A DNA stretch of 64,000 nt from Mercurialis annua (lineage: Eukaryota; Streptophyta; Magnoliopsida; Malpighiales; Euphorbiaceae), in the NCBI RefSeq assembly GCF_937616625.2, contig NC_065571.1, forward strand, positions 48,779,651 through 48,843,650. Direction: 5' to 3'. Below are positions 1-10,989 of this stretch, piece after piece. How positions within the stretch are numbered: the stretch's first letter is position 1; every line of letters starts with the position of its first letter. A program made the translations under genes and the position numbers. Below the pieces are notes generated by a model. That model did not search any database. It was not told the origin of the DNA and saw only the letters and a list, made by a program, of their open reading frames with translations.

Positions 1-821
1 AAATTATATAATTGGACAAAAGTGAACGAAATCATGTGTTTCATGATAAATGTGACAAAATTAAAAGATCTACACTTTTATGAAACATGAAAGATTTGAC
101 CTTTCATATATTTGTTGAAACTTTCCATTTTAAATTTCATAATTTTTTTACATTCCATTGATGATAATTAGTATTAATTGATAACAATTAATAATTTATT
201 ATTTATATTCTTGATTCATGATCTTTCTTTTCTTGTTTCAAAATTTCTATTATCATTTAATACGTTTGTTAAAAAATTCCATTTTAAAATTATATTAATT
301 TTGCACATTCAAATATAAAATGGCAATTACTATTTTATAAATTGCTAAGGCCAACTAATTTTAAATTACTATTTCTATTTTTTAAATTTTGTACATTCAA
401 AACTTCCATGAAAAATATGACAATTATGGAAGTTGATGACAGTTTATGTCAGTTATATCAAATTTAGTCATTCATCCTATTGATTCTAAACTAGACAACA
501 TGCATATAACAACAATAAACATGTGTGATAACTTGCGTGATGACGTCTGCTCTCTGATCCGGTGATGTCTTCGCGATCGTACCTGAAAAGCACAATATGA
601 CCGTTAGAAGGATGCCGGAAAGGGAGTTAGGAGTTTAGAGAAAAGAAGAATTAACATTTTTACCTACTTTTTTTAGACTTTTATACTATGTCTTTGTTCC
701 TCTTTGTCTGAGCCGACAAGTCTGATTTTATTCTCTTTGTCTGTGCAGATATTGTCTGGAATGTTAGGGTACTTTCTGACAGATTTGTCGTTATAATCAG
801 TAAGAGGTAAACTCGGACAAA
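1..821. other. AT-rich intergenic DNA, no gene seen
   Basis: No exon-like stretch or splice-consistent reading frame was recognised. From about 540 to 800 the sequence is less AT-rich and leads into the minisatellite that follows. It could be the remains of a retroelement, but no diagnostic terminus was found. Confidence 0.4.
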
Positions 822-1101
822 GCCGAGATGATGTTGCGATGTATGATGCTCGGTGTATCCGAGATGGTGTTGCTATGTGTTTTACTCGGTTGAGCCGAGA
901 TGATGTTGTGGTGTGTCTTACTCGGTTGAGCCGAGAGGATGTTGTGGTGTGTCTTACTCGGTTGAGCCAAGATGGTGTTGTGGTGTGTCTTACTCGGTTG
1001 AGCCGAGATGGTGTTGTGGTGTTTTACTCGGTTGACCGAGGTGATGTTATGATGTTTTACTCGGTTGACTGAGGTGATGTTATGGTGTGTCTTACTCGGT
1101 T
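822..1101. repeat. 35-bp minisatellite, about 7-8 copies
   Basis: The unit contains ACTCGGTTGAGCCGAGA followed by a GATGTTGTGGTGTGTCTT-like arm. It is repeated head to tail with a period close to 35 bp, and the last copies are shortened and diverged. Each unit holds the short palindrome CTCGGTTGAGCCGAG, so every copy can form a small hairpin. An open frame runs through the array only because of the repeat and is not taken as a gene. Confidence 0.85.
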
Positions 1102-1650
1102 TATGTTCTATTTTTAAGATTGTTCATCTGTATTTATATCAATGTGATAGAGCTGAATTAGGTTTTTAGAAGTACCGTTTTGAGTCTTTCGCTCGTTTTT
1201 AGCGATTTGGATGGAGAATCCAGCTTTGAATTGATAGACATCAATGCGTTCTTGGCTAATTAAAGCGTATTTAGCTCGAATTAAGTGCGATTTGGTGTTC
1301 TTAGAGATGTATGGTTTGACCAACTTAGTGTATTTTTTTGGGATTTATGTGTTATTTGTTCGTGTTGTGTGCCTTCAGATCCAACCGCCTTGAATTGGTG
1401 AGTTAAAGTTATTTAAATAGGAGTATGATCAGGTATAAGGTTAGCTAGTGTTCATATTAAGTTAGGAGTATTCTATTAAATGTTTACATTAGCTTAAAAG
1501 TATATTTTAAATAATTATCATATTAAATTCATATTAATTAATGGGTGCAGCGGAAAAAGTTACTAAAACACTATTTTAGTATCTGAAAGTATTAAAAAGG
1601 GCTTTTAGAGCCATAAGAGTTTGAATTCGGTCAATTTAATCTTTTAAATA
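1102..1650. other. Intergenic DNA left of the MULE
   Basis: AT-rich, with no recognisable gene, RNA or transposon terminus. It ends at the 10-bp target TATAAAATTA (1651-1660) that was duplicated when the MULE inserted. Confidence 0.4.
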
Positions 1651-1660
1651 TATAAAATTA

Positions 1661-1935
1661 GGGTTTTTGACGGATCTGTGCCTACGGGCTTTTAAAAATT
1701 ACATTTTGGTGCCTGTATGGGAATTAATCCCAAATTTGTGCCTGGGCCCACATCATCCGCGATTTAATATTGCGGATGACGTTGCCATCCGCGATATTAA
1801 ATCGCGGATGATGTTAACAGCACTAATTGGGGTAATTAACCCCAATTAATGCCATCCGCGATTTAATATCGCGGATGGCATCTCTCCCCAATCATTGGGG
1901 AGACAGATTACTGTCTCCCCAATGATTGGGGAGAG
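1661..1935 (+). repeat. MULE left TIR and subterminal palindrome ladder
   Basis: The TIR runs from 1661 to about 1812. Palindromes with the core ATCCGCGAT...ATCGCGGAT lie at 1754-1778, 1786-1810 and 1851-1879. Between and after them are palindromes of unrelated sequence: TTGGGG...CCCCAA near 1828-1846, and two CTCCCCAAT/ATTGGGGAG hairpins at 1881-1930. In MULEs, transposase binds subterminal sequence, so the repeated core is a candidate binding site; that is inference. Confidence 0.85.
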
Positions 1936-2098
1936 ACAATAATTGGGTTACCCCATCATTTTCTTTGAATTTTTTTTATAAAATAAATTCCGTGTTTTAA
2001 TTTATGAAATAAATTCCGTAATTTAATAAAATTCTAATAAAACATAAAAACTGTTTTTTAGTTAGCATATTATTTTGTATATTTTTACTAGTTTATAC

Positions 2099-2202
2099 AA
2101 AAATTATAAATTGCACAAATAATATAATTACAAAGTCGATAAAATAAAGTAAAAATTATAAATTGCACAAATAATATAATTACAAAGTCGATAAAATAAA
2201 GT
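2099..2202. repeat. Tandem duplication of a 52-bp unit
   Basis: Two adjacent, essentially identical 52-bp copies (2099-2150 and 2151-2202) containing AAATTGCACAAATAATATAA. They lie in the 3' flank of the PMD gene inside the MULE. Confidence 0.85.
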
Positions 2203-2243
2203 AGGATTACAAAGTTGATAGTGTTTTACTAAAAACAACAAAA

Positions 2244-4961
2244 TCATAAATAATCTCGATATCTAGTGTTCTTCTCCAGTTGAGTCCTCATATCGTACCC
2301 CATATCTTGCCTGCGGCGCAGACTGCTCTCAGTAAGATCGCGATACTGTCTATCACCCGGTCTGTCACCTGGCGCGCCCTCGCTCTCGTGATCATCGTCT
2401 AGGGATAGCTCCTGATCATCTGCAGCCGGTGCAGTAGTCGGTGCCTCCTGTGACTGCGGAAGGAGGCTGAAGGACGGACCCGAAAACTGAATACTACCGG
2501 ACTGTAACGCCTCGAAAGAGCCCCCCTCCCCGAGACCTGGACTATTCAACCAAGCCTCTGATATCAAAAAAAACATATGCGACGGATCCGCGACCGGGGT
2601 GGAAGGGGAGGGACGCGAATGTGACACTGACGGTTGATCGAGCCAAGAAAACACGGGCCGGTAACCCTGATCAGAGGGGGCAGAAGGTTGACCATGCTGA
2701 GGTGCCTGAAATGGGGGTGGTGTAGCCTGTCGATACTGAGCCGGCTCTGTCAGAGGAGTGGTATACGGCGTCTGTTCAGAGGAGTAAAAGAACGGCCCGG
2801 ATGACGGTGGTACCGGAAACGATGAGGTCGGAGGGACCTGTAATAAAGAATAAAATTAAAAATATAAGAATCAACATTTATTAACTTGTATTTTAAAATA
2901 AAGTGAAACTATTATGCAAAAAAACATAATAAAGTACGCAATACCTGCGAGTGCTGCTGAAACTGTGAACCGTCACCCTGAAACTGAGTAGGCCCGCAAT
3001 AGTTCTGTCGCGTCTGCGAGCTCTCTCCTGCATCGTAATGATAGTACACAGGGGGCGGTATAGGCTGATCTGGCCGCTGGCGAGACTGGCGTGGTGTAGG
3101 CCGTTGTCTACGACGACCGTGAATGGAATCCAAGTCGACCGTCAAAGGAGGGAGAGGAGGCAGTACAAATGCCGGGACTGCTGGCTCAGGCGGTGGAAGA
3201 GTGACATCCCGACGATCCTCCATGTACGCCATTTGTGAACTGCGTGCAGCGGACCCAATTATGGAGTCACGGCTAGATCTCCGGACGTGGACCATCTCCG
3301 CCAGATCACGCTATACAAGGGAAAACAATAATCGGTAAATATATAGAAAGTAGAAAATGTAATTGTAAATTTGTAAAAAAAAAAGTTACGTACACTCGAA
3401 CCGTCAGCTGCACCCTGCCAGGTAATCCACCTCCGGGTGTGTCTCCGATACCACTCCATGTACTGGGAATGGTAGTATGGTGGACGCTCAAAACGGTAAC
3501 CGCCAACGACATGTGACTCCCTGTGGAGCCAAATCAGTACGTAATACCCGAGGATCTCCATGTAGTTGTTGCTGCTCTTGTAAAGGAGGGAATGGAGGCG
3601 GTGATCTTGCACTGGGGCCAGAGGGATAGGCTGAATAAGCCCAAACTGCTGCAATACTCTATCTGGCTGGTGCCACTCCACAATGTTGTAGTAAATCAAG
3701 GGTACCCGAGCACGCCAAACTTCTGAACCCGCAAGGTACTGGGAGGGTATGGATCTGAGGAGATCGTCGGTGTATGGCTGCCAAACAATCTGCACAGAAA
3801 GAATTAGGTCAAAACATAAACTAAATTAAAATGAAAAGTATTGTAAAAAAAAAATAAACTTACATCACCGTAACGCAGCCTGTCAAGCAAGAGTCTAAAG
3901 TAAGACAAATCGTGTCTGGGGGCCCCTCGGACCCGACGCTCCCTAGGGCCCGCCCATCTGTCAATTAAAAAATTTAAATGTCAAATTCATATATAACTAT
4001 CAAATTAAATTAAACGTTATAGTAAATACTTGTCGCCTAAAGGAAGATGCTGTGTGATGGGAAGCGCAACGTAACGGGGACGTAACGGCGTCAAACGCTC
4101 AAAAGCCCAAAGCTGCAAAATCCAAAGGGCGCCACCGATGTTACGTCTGTGCTGTGAAGCCATAGAACAAATGCAAAGCTCGTGGTACAGGTGGGCAAGC
4201 ACGGCTGATCCCCAACTGATGGATCGCTGATCCTCCAAATCCTCCAAATGTGGTAAAATCCTCAACCCCAAATGTCCACTGTTCAAATCAGTGAAGCACA
4301 GCCCATCCAAAGCGGCCCAGAGATACGCCCGAACAGCCCACTCCACCTCCATATCCGAAACGTCGTCGTCTAACTCTCGAAAATGACGGAACTGCTCGAA
4401 TAACCACCCAGTCCCTACCCACGAAGAACCAGAAGTCGTCCCGCTCAACTCTAACTCTCTCCCCAAAAGGGCTACGCCGACGCCCTGGTAGTCGTGCTGT
4501 GGACCTCCGATAACTGCAAATCCATCTACAGGCAGTCCTGTCAAGATGGCAACGTCCTGTAGTGTGACTGTGCACTCCCCCTCAGGTAACATAAAGGTAT
4601 GGGTCTCCGGCCTCCACCTCTCCACTAAGGCAGTCACCAGAGACATATCTACCTGATACTGTCTCATCTCTATAAAACCAGACAACCCTGTCCGTACGAC
4701 CCCCTCTCGGATACGAGGATGGATACTTCGAAGGGCGTAAGTCCAAGACTCATACGCGATCCCAATGGTCTCAACTCCCCCTGTCAATAAGAAATGAGAT
4801 GCAGTTAGATTGTGTTAACATAAAACGTTAAATATAAATGTAAAATATAAAAATTTACTTACCGAGTTGTCCCAAACAACCGATGAAACGTGATCATCCT
4901 GCATGGTCAACAAATCGGTCTCTACAGGACCGGGATCGTAGTACTCCTGTCGGGCAGCCAT
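2244..4961 (-). CDS. Plant mobile domain (PMD) protein carried by the MULE
   Basis: The protein matches the PMD (aminotransferase-like plant mobile domain) family, which occurs in transposons and in host proteins such as MAIN and MAIL1. Exons on the minus strand: 4961-4863, about 4769-4030, 3957-3864, 3789-3394, 3310-2945 and 2837-2244. Joined, they give one open frame of about 762 residues with no stop. Family landmarks are a VTLQDVAILTGLPVDG-like motif, an RAYLWAALDGLCFTD-like segment, LAHLYHELC, ILQLWAFERL and a downstream HDLSYFRLLLDRL helix before WQPY. The C-terminal third is rich in Pro and Gln and looks disordered. The acceptor of exon 2 is uncertain: 4769 keeps the frame, while the more typical site 11 bases upstream does not. 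The start lies 177 bp downstream of the transposase stop. Its role in the transposon is unknown, and a part in evading silencing is speculation. Confidence 0.85.
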
Positions 4962-5138
4962 AACTGCATTTCAAATTACAAAAATACGTAAACACATTTC
5001 ATACTAAGTAAACACATTCCAAAGTAAACAAAATAAACACATTTCATAAAAGATAACCATTCATTCAAGTTAAATAGTACACAAATTACATAAATTACAA
5101 CCAACATGAAATTGAAAAGTTAAACATTACAACTAACT

Positions 5139-7690
5139 CTAATTTCCTGGGTTCCTAGCAGCATTAATACAAACTTGTGCCTGGTGGCCGAAACTAGAAC
5201 ATCTACTACACCAAAGAGAACTTGGATCTTCTCTATACTCCTGATCCATCTCGTTCCTGAAGCGATGATTAACCGGTCGCCCCCTCTGTCTTTCCCATTG
5301 CAGATTTGGAACGAAAGAAGGCATGTTAGGGATCCTCCAGCACTCGCGGTCACGCAATGGAATGAAAGGGGTGTCCCAACATTGGATTGCATTCTTCGTT
5401 TCATAGTGCCAGCTGACGTAGTCGTGAGGGTTTAATTTCTTCTTTGCACACAGGGCAATCGCATGAGAGCAAGGCAACTTCAGCTGCTGGAACTTACCGC
5501 ACGTGCATTTTTTTTACTAAGGTTGACAGTATGTGTGTTTCCTCCTCTTCCGGTCCTGTGGTTCGTCCCAGTGACCACTTGGGCTGTCATGGTGGTACGG
5601 TCATATGTCTGACTGGTATGATGACGGGCCTTCGCAACCCGTTTCTTCAATATGTGGTCCAGGATTGGAGTGTATTGAACCCCCTTAGCAATCAACTGTG
5701 AATAGGTCGTCCTACGCCTTACGAACATGTCGACAAGCTTTTTAATTAAAGTCTCAAGCATTGATGAAATTGGAAGCCCCCTAATGTTCCTTAGGGTCGC
5801 ATTGACCGACTCGGCATAATTTGTTGTCATCACGTTGTGGCGCTGTCCTCGATGGTCGTGGGCCCTTGACCATTTTTCTTTCGGTCGATGCTCGTCGGTT
5901 AACCATGCATAACCTTCTGGGCTTTTTATCCTCATGACTTCCATATATCTTTTGTATTTTTTCTTCTGATATGCCCGACCTACACATTATTTGACATCAA
6001 TGTAAATGCACATTAAAATATTATCAAACTACAATCTTATGTTCGAAAAAATACCTGTTTTCTCCATCAATTTTTTCAACGACTTGTCCCTAAAGTGAGT
6101 ATTGAAATTACTGGCCAAGTGCCTTATGCAGAATTTGTGCGGAACATCAGCCCATTCAGGACGCCTCAGAACTGCTAAAATGCCAGCATGGCGATCAGAA
6201 ATAATGGAAACCTTCCGTCCAAGAATGACCTGTTCCCGTAAATGCCCGAGAAAATATTCGTAACTTTCAGTACTTTCTGATTCCACAATTGCAAACGCTA
6301 CTGGCATTATATGGCTGTTTCCATCTATCGCTGACGCAATCAACATCGTCATCTTGTATCTCCCATACAAATGGGTCCCATCGACAAACATAACAGGTTT
6401 GCAGAATCGAAATCCAGCAACCATCGGAAAAAAAGTCCAAAACATTCTAACGAACGTTCTAATATCCGGCTGAAGCATCCCGTTAATGTAAACATCATCG
6501 CCTACGCCAAATAATATAGAAAGTTTTAGAGTTAGAATATAAAATGTTTAATTCACCGTTAAACATGATTACATACCTTCCGCATGCCAGAATGAGCCCG
6601 GATTTACGTGAACCATATTATGCATTATGTCATTGATACATCCGAAGGATTCATGCCAGTCCCCGTAAACAGAAGCAATTGCCTTCTCCTTTGCATACCA
6701 CATTCTTTTATATGGAGGTCTCACTCTATGTTCATCCCAAATGCCAGCAATAAGGGTATTAACGCGTATGTCACGCTGCTCCATCACTTCCCTCCGCACG
6801 TATTTCGCAATTTCTCGTGCCCCAAAATTTCTATGATTAGCATTTGGCACCAGCTCATTGCACGTATGCGGCCCGATATATTTTGTGCATGTCCACGTAT
6901 GAGTTGCTTGAAGCAGAGTTGCACGCAGCCACCATTTGCAAATAGGATTATACCTACATGCAAACACAACAGTATAGTTGGTTGTCCGACGACTTTTGTG
7001 CTCCCTCCCATTCTCAACAGAATAAGCAGTAGCGCATGCCTGAACAGAAGCACGATTTGGGAAGATCATCCCAACTTGGAACTCCATCCCAGGATTCCAC
7101 ATAAGGTTCTCATCAGATTCTGGTGCCACATCAAAATCATCCAAATTGACATGGTTAAAACCTTCTGGGAGTTGCGATTGGTACACTGTGTCTTCTCCAG
7201 AATCATGATCATTGCAATCCTCTTGCTCTTCTGCCTCTTCCTCGCAACCAAAAAAATCCTCTTCATCATCTTCATCTTCATCACTCCCTATCTCCGACCC
7301 ACTCGATTCACTCAGAACCAACTGATCCACAGAGACATCGTGACAAACGACAGTACGATACTCGACGTAAAATTCTAAAGTATCAAGCCCTCGGTACCGC
7401 ATCGTCTCTCTCAAAATTCCAAAAATATGCTCGTTGTTTTCCACTGAGTACAACGAGTAGGAGACAATACGACCACTTTCAATTTTTGGAAGCCGAAAGT
7501 AGATTTTTGTAATCTCCACTTCCGAGTCCGTAGCGACTGCCCTTATACAAATATTTCTCAATTCTTCAAACTTCATCCTATCAATAATTGGCATATCCGC
7601 CCGACGGCCGCCCTGGTATTCTACTCCAGCCGGAGAGCTTACCATACGACCATCGCACCATATCACAAACGATAGGTTTAAGGTCGCCAT
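5139..7690 (-). CDS. MULE (MuDR-type) transposase, one frameshift
   Basis: Transposase that would cut and join the element ends in the nucleus. Exons are 7690-6577, 6501-6055 and 5979-5139, joined by two 75-bp GT-AG introns in frame. Order of domains: an N-terminal region with a long acidic tract; a MuDR-type zinc-binding segment (CRYNPICKWW ... HTC); then the MULE DDE core. The core has Asp in FVDGTHL, Asp in ISDRHAG, the CIRHL motif and Glu in NYAESVN, so the catalytic triad is complete. Last come a SWIM-type zinc finger (CTCGKF ... PCSHA) and a C-terminal CX2CX4HX4C knuckle. The frame breaks in a run of eight A (plus-strand T run 5508-5515) just before the SWIM finger; one more base would restore it. 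The start at 7690 is the first ATG after a 5'-UTR intron acceptor at 7693. Confidence 0.88.
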
Positions 7691-7692
7691 TG

Positions 7693-8220
7693 CTACAAAT
7701 TTTATCAAAATAAATATACATACAACTTATTTTAGCATTTTTTCAAATTCATTAAATAAAGTTTAATTTTTTCAGCAGTATTTTTTTTGTCATTTTTTCA
7801 CAATTTATACTATTTTTTTAAAAAACTTAATATTTAACTAAATTACAATTTCTCAATAAACTAGAATAACACCTACATTTTTGCTAACAATGACTAATTG
7901 AAAAATATAACATATTAATAATTTATACTAACACCTCGTATTTTTAACAGGTACACATACTTAATAAATAGTTAAAAACCTAACATTTAAGTTATATTAA
8001 TCTATTTTTTTCTAATTTAATATAAAAATAAAAAATGAAAAGTAAATTTACCTCTTGTAGTCCTCCTTCAATAGTGCTAAAATAATAAAATTCTTCAAAA
8101 ATAAAAATAAAATCCGCTCCAAAACCGCTCCAAATCCGCTCTAAAACCGCTTGAGAGATAATAATTGAGAGAGTTTCTTAAAGTGTGAGGAAAATGAAGG
8201 CGCTGAGCCCCTATTTTATA
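7693..8220 (-). promoter_or_regulatory. MULE transposase promoter, 5' UTR and leader intron
   Basis: On the minus strand a TATA box (TATAAAATAG, plus-strand 8211-8220) is followed by a leader of about 130 bases starting near 8185. The leader ends at a donor, ACAAGAG|GTAAAT, at 8052/8051. A 359-bp intron runs to an acceptor at 7694-7693, two bases before the ATG. The layout is inferred from consensus sites only. The TATA box lies just inside the right-hand palindrome ladder. Confidence 0.6.
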
Positions 8221-8549
8221 GAATGCAATCCGCGATTTAATATCGCGGATTGCATTCAATTTTTGATCGTTGGAAGCTGTGCTTCCAACGGTCAACAGAT
8301 TCCCTGCCAATGGCAGGGAATCTGTAAATGCCATCCGCGATATTGAATCGCGGATGGCATTTAAGTAAGGTTAATCGAGAGATTAACCTTACTTACTATC
8401 ATCCGCGATTTAATATCGCGGATGGCAACATCATCCGCAATATTAAATCGCGGATGACGTGGACCCAGGCACAAATCTGGGATTAATTCCCATACAGGCA
8501 CGAAATTGTAATTTTCAAAAGCCCGTAGGCACATATCCGTCAAAAACCC
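8221..8549 (-). repeat. MULE right TIR and subterminal palindrome ladder
   Basis: The TIR spans about 8397-8549. The ATCCGCGAT core palindromes lie at 8221-8257, 8326-8362, about 8400-8424 and about 8430-8455. Interleaved palindromes of other sequence are GTTGGAAGC/GCTTCCAAC (about 8269-8289), AGATTCCCTGCCA/TGGCAGGGAATCT (about 8295-8325) and AAGTAAGGTTAATC/GATTAACCTTACTT (about 8363-8394). The interleaved arms are unlike those at the left end. Confidence 0.85.
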
Positions 8550-8559
8550 TATAAAATTA

Positions 8560-9127
8560 CCCATAAAACTTCTATAACATTGCAATTAGTCCAATTTCTT
8601 AAATTTTTATTGTGACTTTTTTGGATTTTTATTTGCTATTTGCGGCTAATTATGCTTTAATACTTCAAGTTTTTCACTGCACTGATCTAGCCCTCTTGAA
8701 TTCAAACATTCAGATAGCTAACTCGTCAACCAGACGAGTTTCTCTGAAAATCATCATTGGACGCTTCAGTATTTATCACTTTTTACATGTCCGGAAAAAT
8801 AGATGTCTAGATATAATACGTTCAAATTCACAAAGACGAACACGACTTTTGAAAATTAGATAGAAATAATACATGTTCTTTTTTAATGGGTAGGTATAAT
8901 TTTTTTCTTCAAGTTATTCAGAATGAGCATATAAACTCTTTTATCTTTTTTGTCATTCAGACCCTGAACGTTTTAAAACATTACAAATAAGCTTTTTATT
9001 TTTAAATAATATCACTTAGGTCCTTATATCTCAATTTTTTAGTTATATTTTTATTTGTTTTTCAATTATTTGCACTATTTAAAACATTAATGATTTGTAT
9101 GACAATCTTTTTATAAAAAAAAAGGCG
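8560..9127. other. AT-rich spacer, no gene seen
   Basis: No reading frame or transposon terminus recognised between the MULE and the next element. Confidence 0.4.
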
Positions 9128-9136
9128 TATTTTGAA

Positions 9137-10201
9137 GGCTATTAATCAGCTATGGCACTCCAACTTAGAGTCTTCTATCACCAAACCCCCTGAACTTTAA
9201 AATTAACACGTAAACCCCCTAAACTTTATCTAATAATCAACTAAACTCCTTTTGGCATAAATTAACCAAAATACCCTTCAACTATATAAGTAAATACAAA
9301 CATACCATACAATTTCAATCTAACCAAATATAAAATCCACCTAATCAAATCGAATCAAACCAAATCAAACAAATCTAACCAAACTTAAATTTATTAAAAA
9401 ATTAAATAAATAATTATTTTTAATTTAAATAAAAAATAAAAAAATTAATTTTTTCTTAAATTCAATCCGGTGAACAGACCCACCGTGGTGGGTCTGCTCA
9501 CCGGAGGGCAGATCCATCGGTGGTGGATCTGCTCACCGGAGGGCAGATCCACCGGTGGTGGATCTGCTATCTATAGCAGACCCACCACGGGTGGGTCTGT
9601 TGTTGGTAGCAGACCCACCCGCGGTGTGTCTGCTATCTGTTGCAGACCCACCCGCCACCCGCAGTGGGTCTGCTGTGTGTAGCAGACCCACCGGGATGGG
9701 TCTGTTCACCGGATTGATTTTAAAAAAATAATAATTTTTTTATTTGAATTAAAATTAATTATTTATTTAATTTTGTAAAATAAATGATTATATTTATAAT
9801 TTGGATAAAAAAAATTTCGGCGAAGAGCGGTAGTGGCCGGAAAAAAAACTGGCGGCGGCGGTGGCAGTTTCCGGTTGAATGGTCTGATTTAATTGAGTTG
9901 ATTTGATGATTTAGGTATGATTTGTTTGGATGAATCAATTATGTTTGATTTGTTTGGGTGGGTGACTTTAGATTTGGTTAGATTGAGTTGGTTTAATTTT
10001 TGTTATTGACTTTAGGGGTATTTTGGACATTTTTGAGAAAAATAAAGGGTTAGGGGCGGGTTTTTTTGGGCTTTTTTTAGAGCAAAAGGGGGTTTAGTTG
10101 ATTATTAGATAAAGTTTAGGGGGTTTAGCGGCCGATTTTAAAATTCGGGGGGTTTGGTGATAGGAAACACTAAGTTGGAGTGCCATAGCTGATTAATAGC
10201 C
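9137..10201. mobile_element. Non-autonomous long-TIR element, family A copy 1
   Basis: A 1,065-bp element with inverted ends of about 118 bp starting GGCTATTAATCAGCTATGGC. It is flanked by the perfect 9-bp duplication TATTTTGAA (9128-9136 and 10202-10210). The 9-bp AT-rich duplication and long TIRs fit a MULE-derived element. The core is an array of GC-rich hairpins (9468-9712). Past the array is a GGCGGCGG-rich patch and AT-rich DNA. It has no coding capacity. A second, shorter copy lies at 27486-28326. Confidence 0.9.
9468..9712. repeat. Tandem array of GC-rich hairpins
   Basis: About seven consecutive inverted repeats built on AGACCCACC...GGTGGGTCT, each near 30 bp and joined by short variable links such as GCTATCT. 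It forms the centre of the family A element, and the copy at 27486 has only a short equivalent. Spacing and units are irregular, so it is not a CRISPR array. Confidence 0.85.
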
Positions 10202-10230
10202 TATTTTGAATGATTTGAAAGGTTTTCTTT

Positions 10231-10980
10231 GGCTAATAATCACTCAGGGCTCCTGACTTTGGGGTACCTTACGACAAACCCTCTGATAAAAAAAATGATC
10301 AGTAAACCGCCTGATTTTTGTGGCGGTGCTCGCTAAACCCCCTAAACCCAAATATGACGAAAATACCCCTAACGCCGTCTTTTTCAGTCAACTGTCATTA
10401 TTAAAAAACAAAAAAAAAATCTGACGGCGCCACGTCAGCGAAATACCTTAAAAATTTCAAACACCTAAAGTACCCCTAATTTAATTTAGCAAAAGACAAA
10501 AATATTCTTCATTGAAGAACATGTCCAGGCCTATTCTTCAACGAAGAACAATAACTCAGATCTGTTCTTCGTTGAAAAACAGATCAAGAAAGATGGTTGG
10601 AAAAAATTCCGGCCTTGGCGGCGGCTGGTGGTGGTGGCCGGAGAGCGGTGGGGTGGTAGGTGGCAGTTAGGGTGAAGTGGTTTGGTTGGATTTTATTAGG
10701 TTAGATTTGATTGAGTTGTTTTAGATTGGGTTGGGTGTTTTAGGGATTTTTAGGTGTTTTAATTTTTTAGGGTAGTTTGGTGACATGGCAGCTGACGCGG
10801 CGCCACCTTTTTTTTAAAAAAATGTTAATCAACAAAAAAAACGGCGTCAAAGGTATTTTCGTCCAAAAAGAATTTTACGAGCGCCGCCACAAAGATCAGA
10901 GCGTTTACTGATCGTTTTTTTTATCAGGAGATTTATCATAGGGTACCCTTAAAGTCAGGAACCATAGGTGATTATTAGCC
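10231..10980. mobile_element. Non-autonomous long-TIR element, family B
   Basis: A 750-bp element with ends GGCTAATAATCAC...GTGATTATTAGCC and inverted arms of about 150 bp. The flanks are GTTTTCTTT (10222-10230) and ATTTTCTTT (10981-10989), a 9-bp duplication with one mismatch. The interior holds smaller GAAGAAC/GTTCTTC inverted repeats and a GGCGGCGGC patch. No gene. Confidence 0.85.
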
Positions 10981-10989
10981 ATTTTCTTT

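Larger units (their letters stand above)
1661..8549 (-). mobile_element. Complete Mutator-like element (MULE) carrying transposase and PMD genes
   Basis: A 6,889-bp DNA transposon. The ends are inverted copies starting GGGTTTTTGACGG, and the two TIRs match at roughly 93% over about 152 bp (1661-1812 and 8397-8549). The perfect 10-bp direct repeat TATAAAATTA lies immediately outside (1651-1660 and 8550-8559), as expected for Mutator-superfamily insertion (8-11 bp). Inside are a three-exon DDE transposase of the MuDR/MULE type and a second gene for a plant mobile domain protein, both transcribed leftward. Each end also carries a ladder of palindromes. The intact TIRs and target duplication suggest fairly recent insertion, although the transposase frame has one break. 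Confidence 0.93.

Noticed and set aside
1661..1935. Rho-independent-terminator-like hairpins at the MULE end
   Set aside because: This is a eukaryotic sequence; the palindromes belong to a repeated subterminal array mirrored at the other end.
6608..7378. A 256-codon open frame on the plus strand
   Set aside because: It is antisense to transposase exon 1, whose MuDR zinc-finger motifs are clear on the minus strand; the plus-strand translation has no recognisable domain.
9468..9712. Regular GC-rich repeats that might suggest a CRISPR array
   Set aside because: Units are palindromic, variable and lack unique spacers of constant length; the context is a plant transposon.
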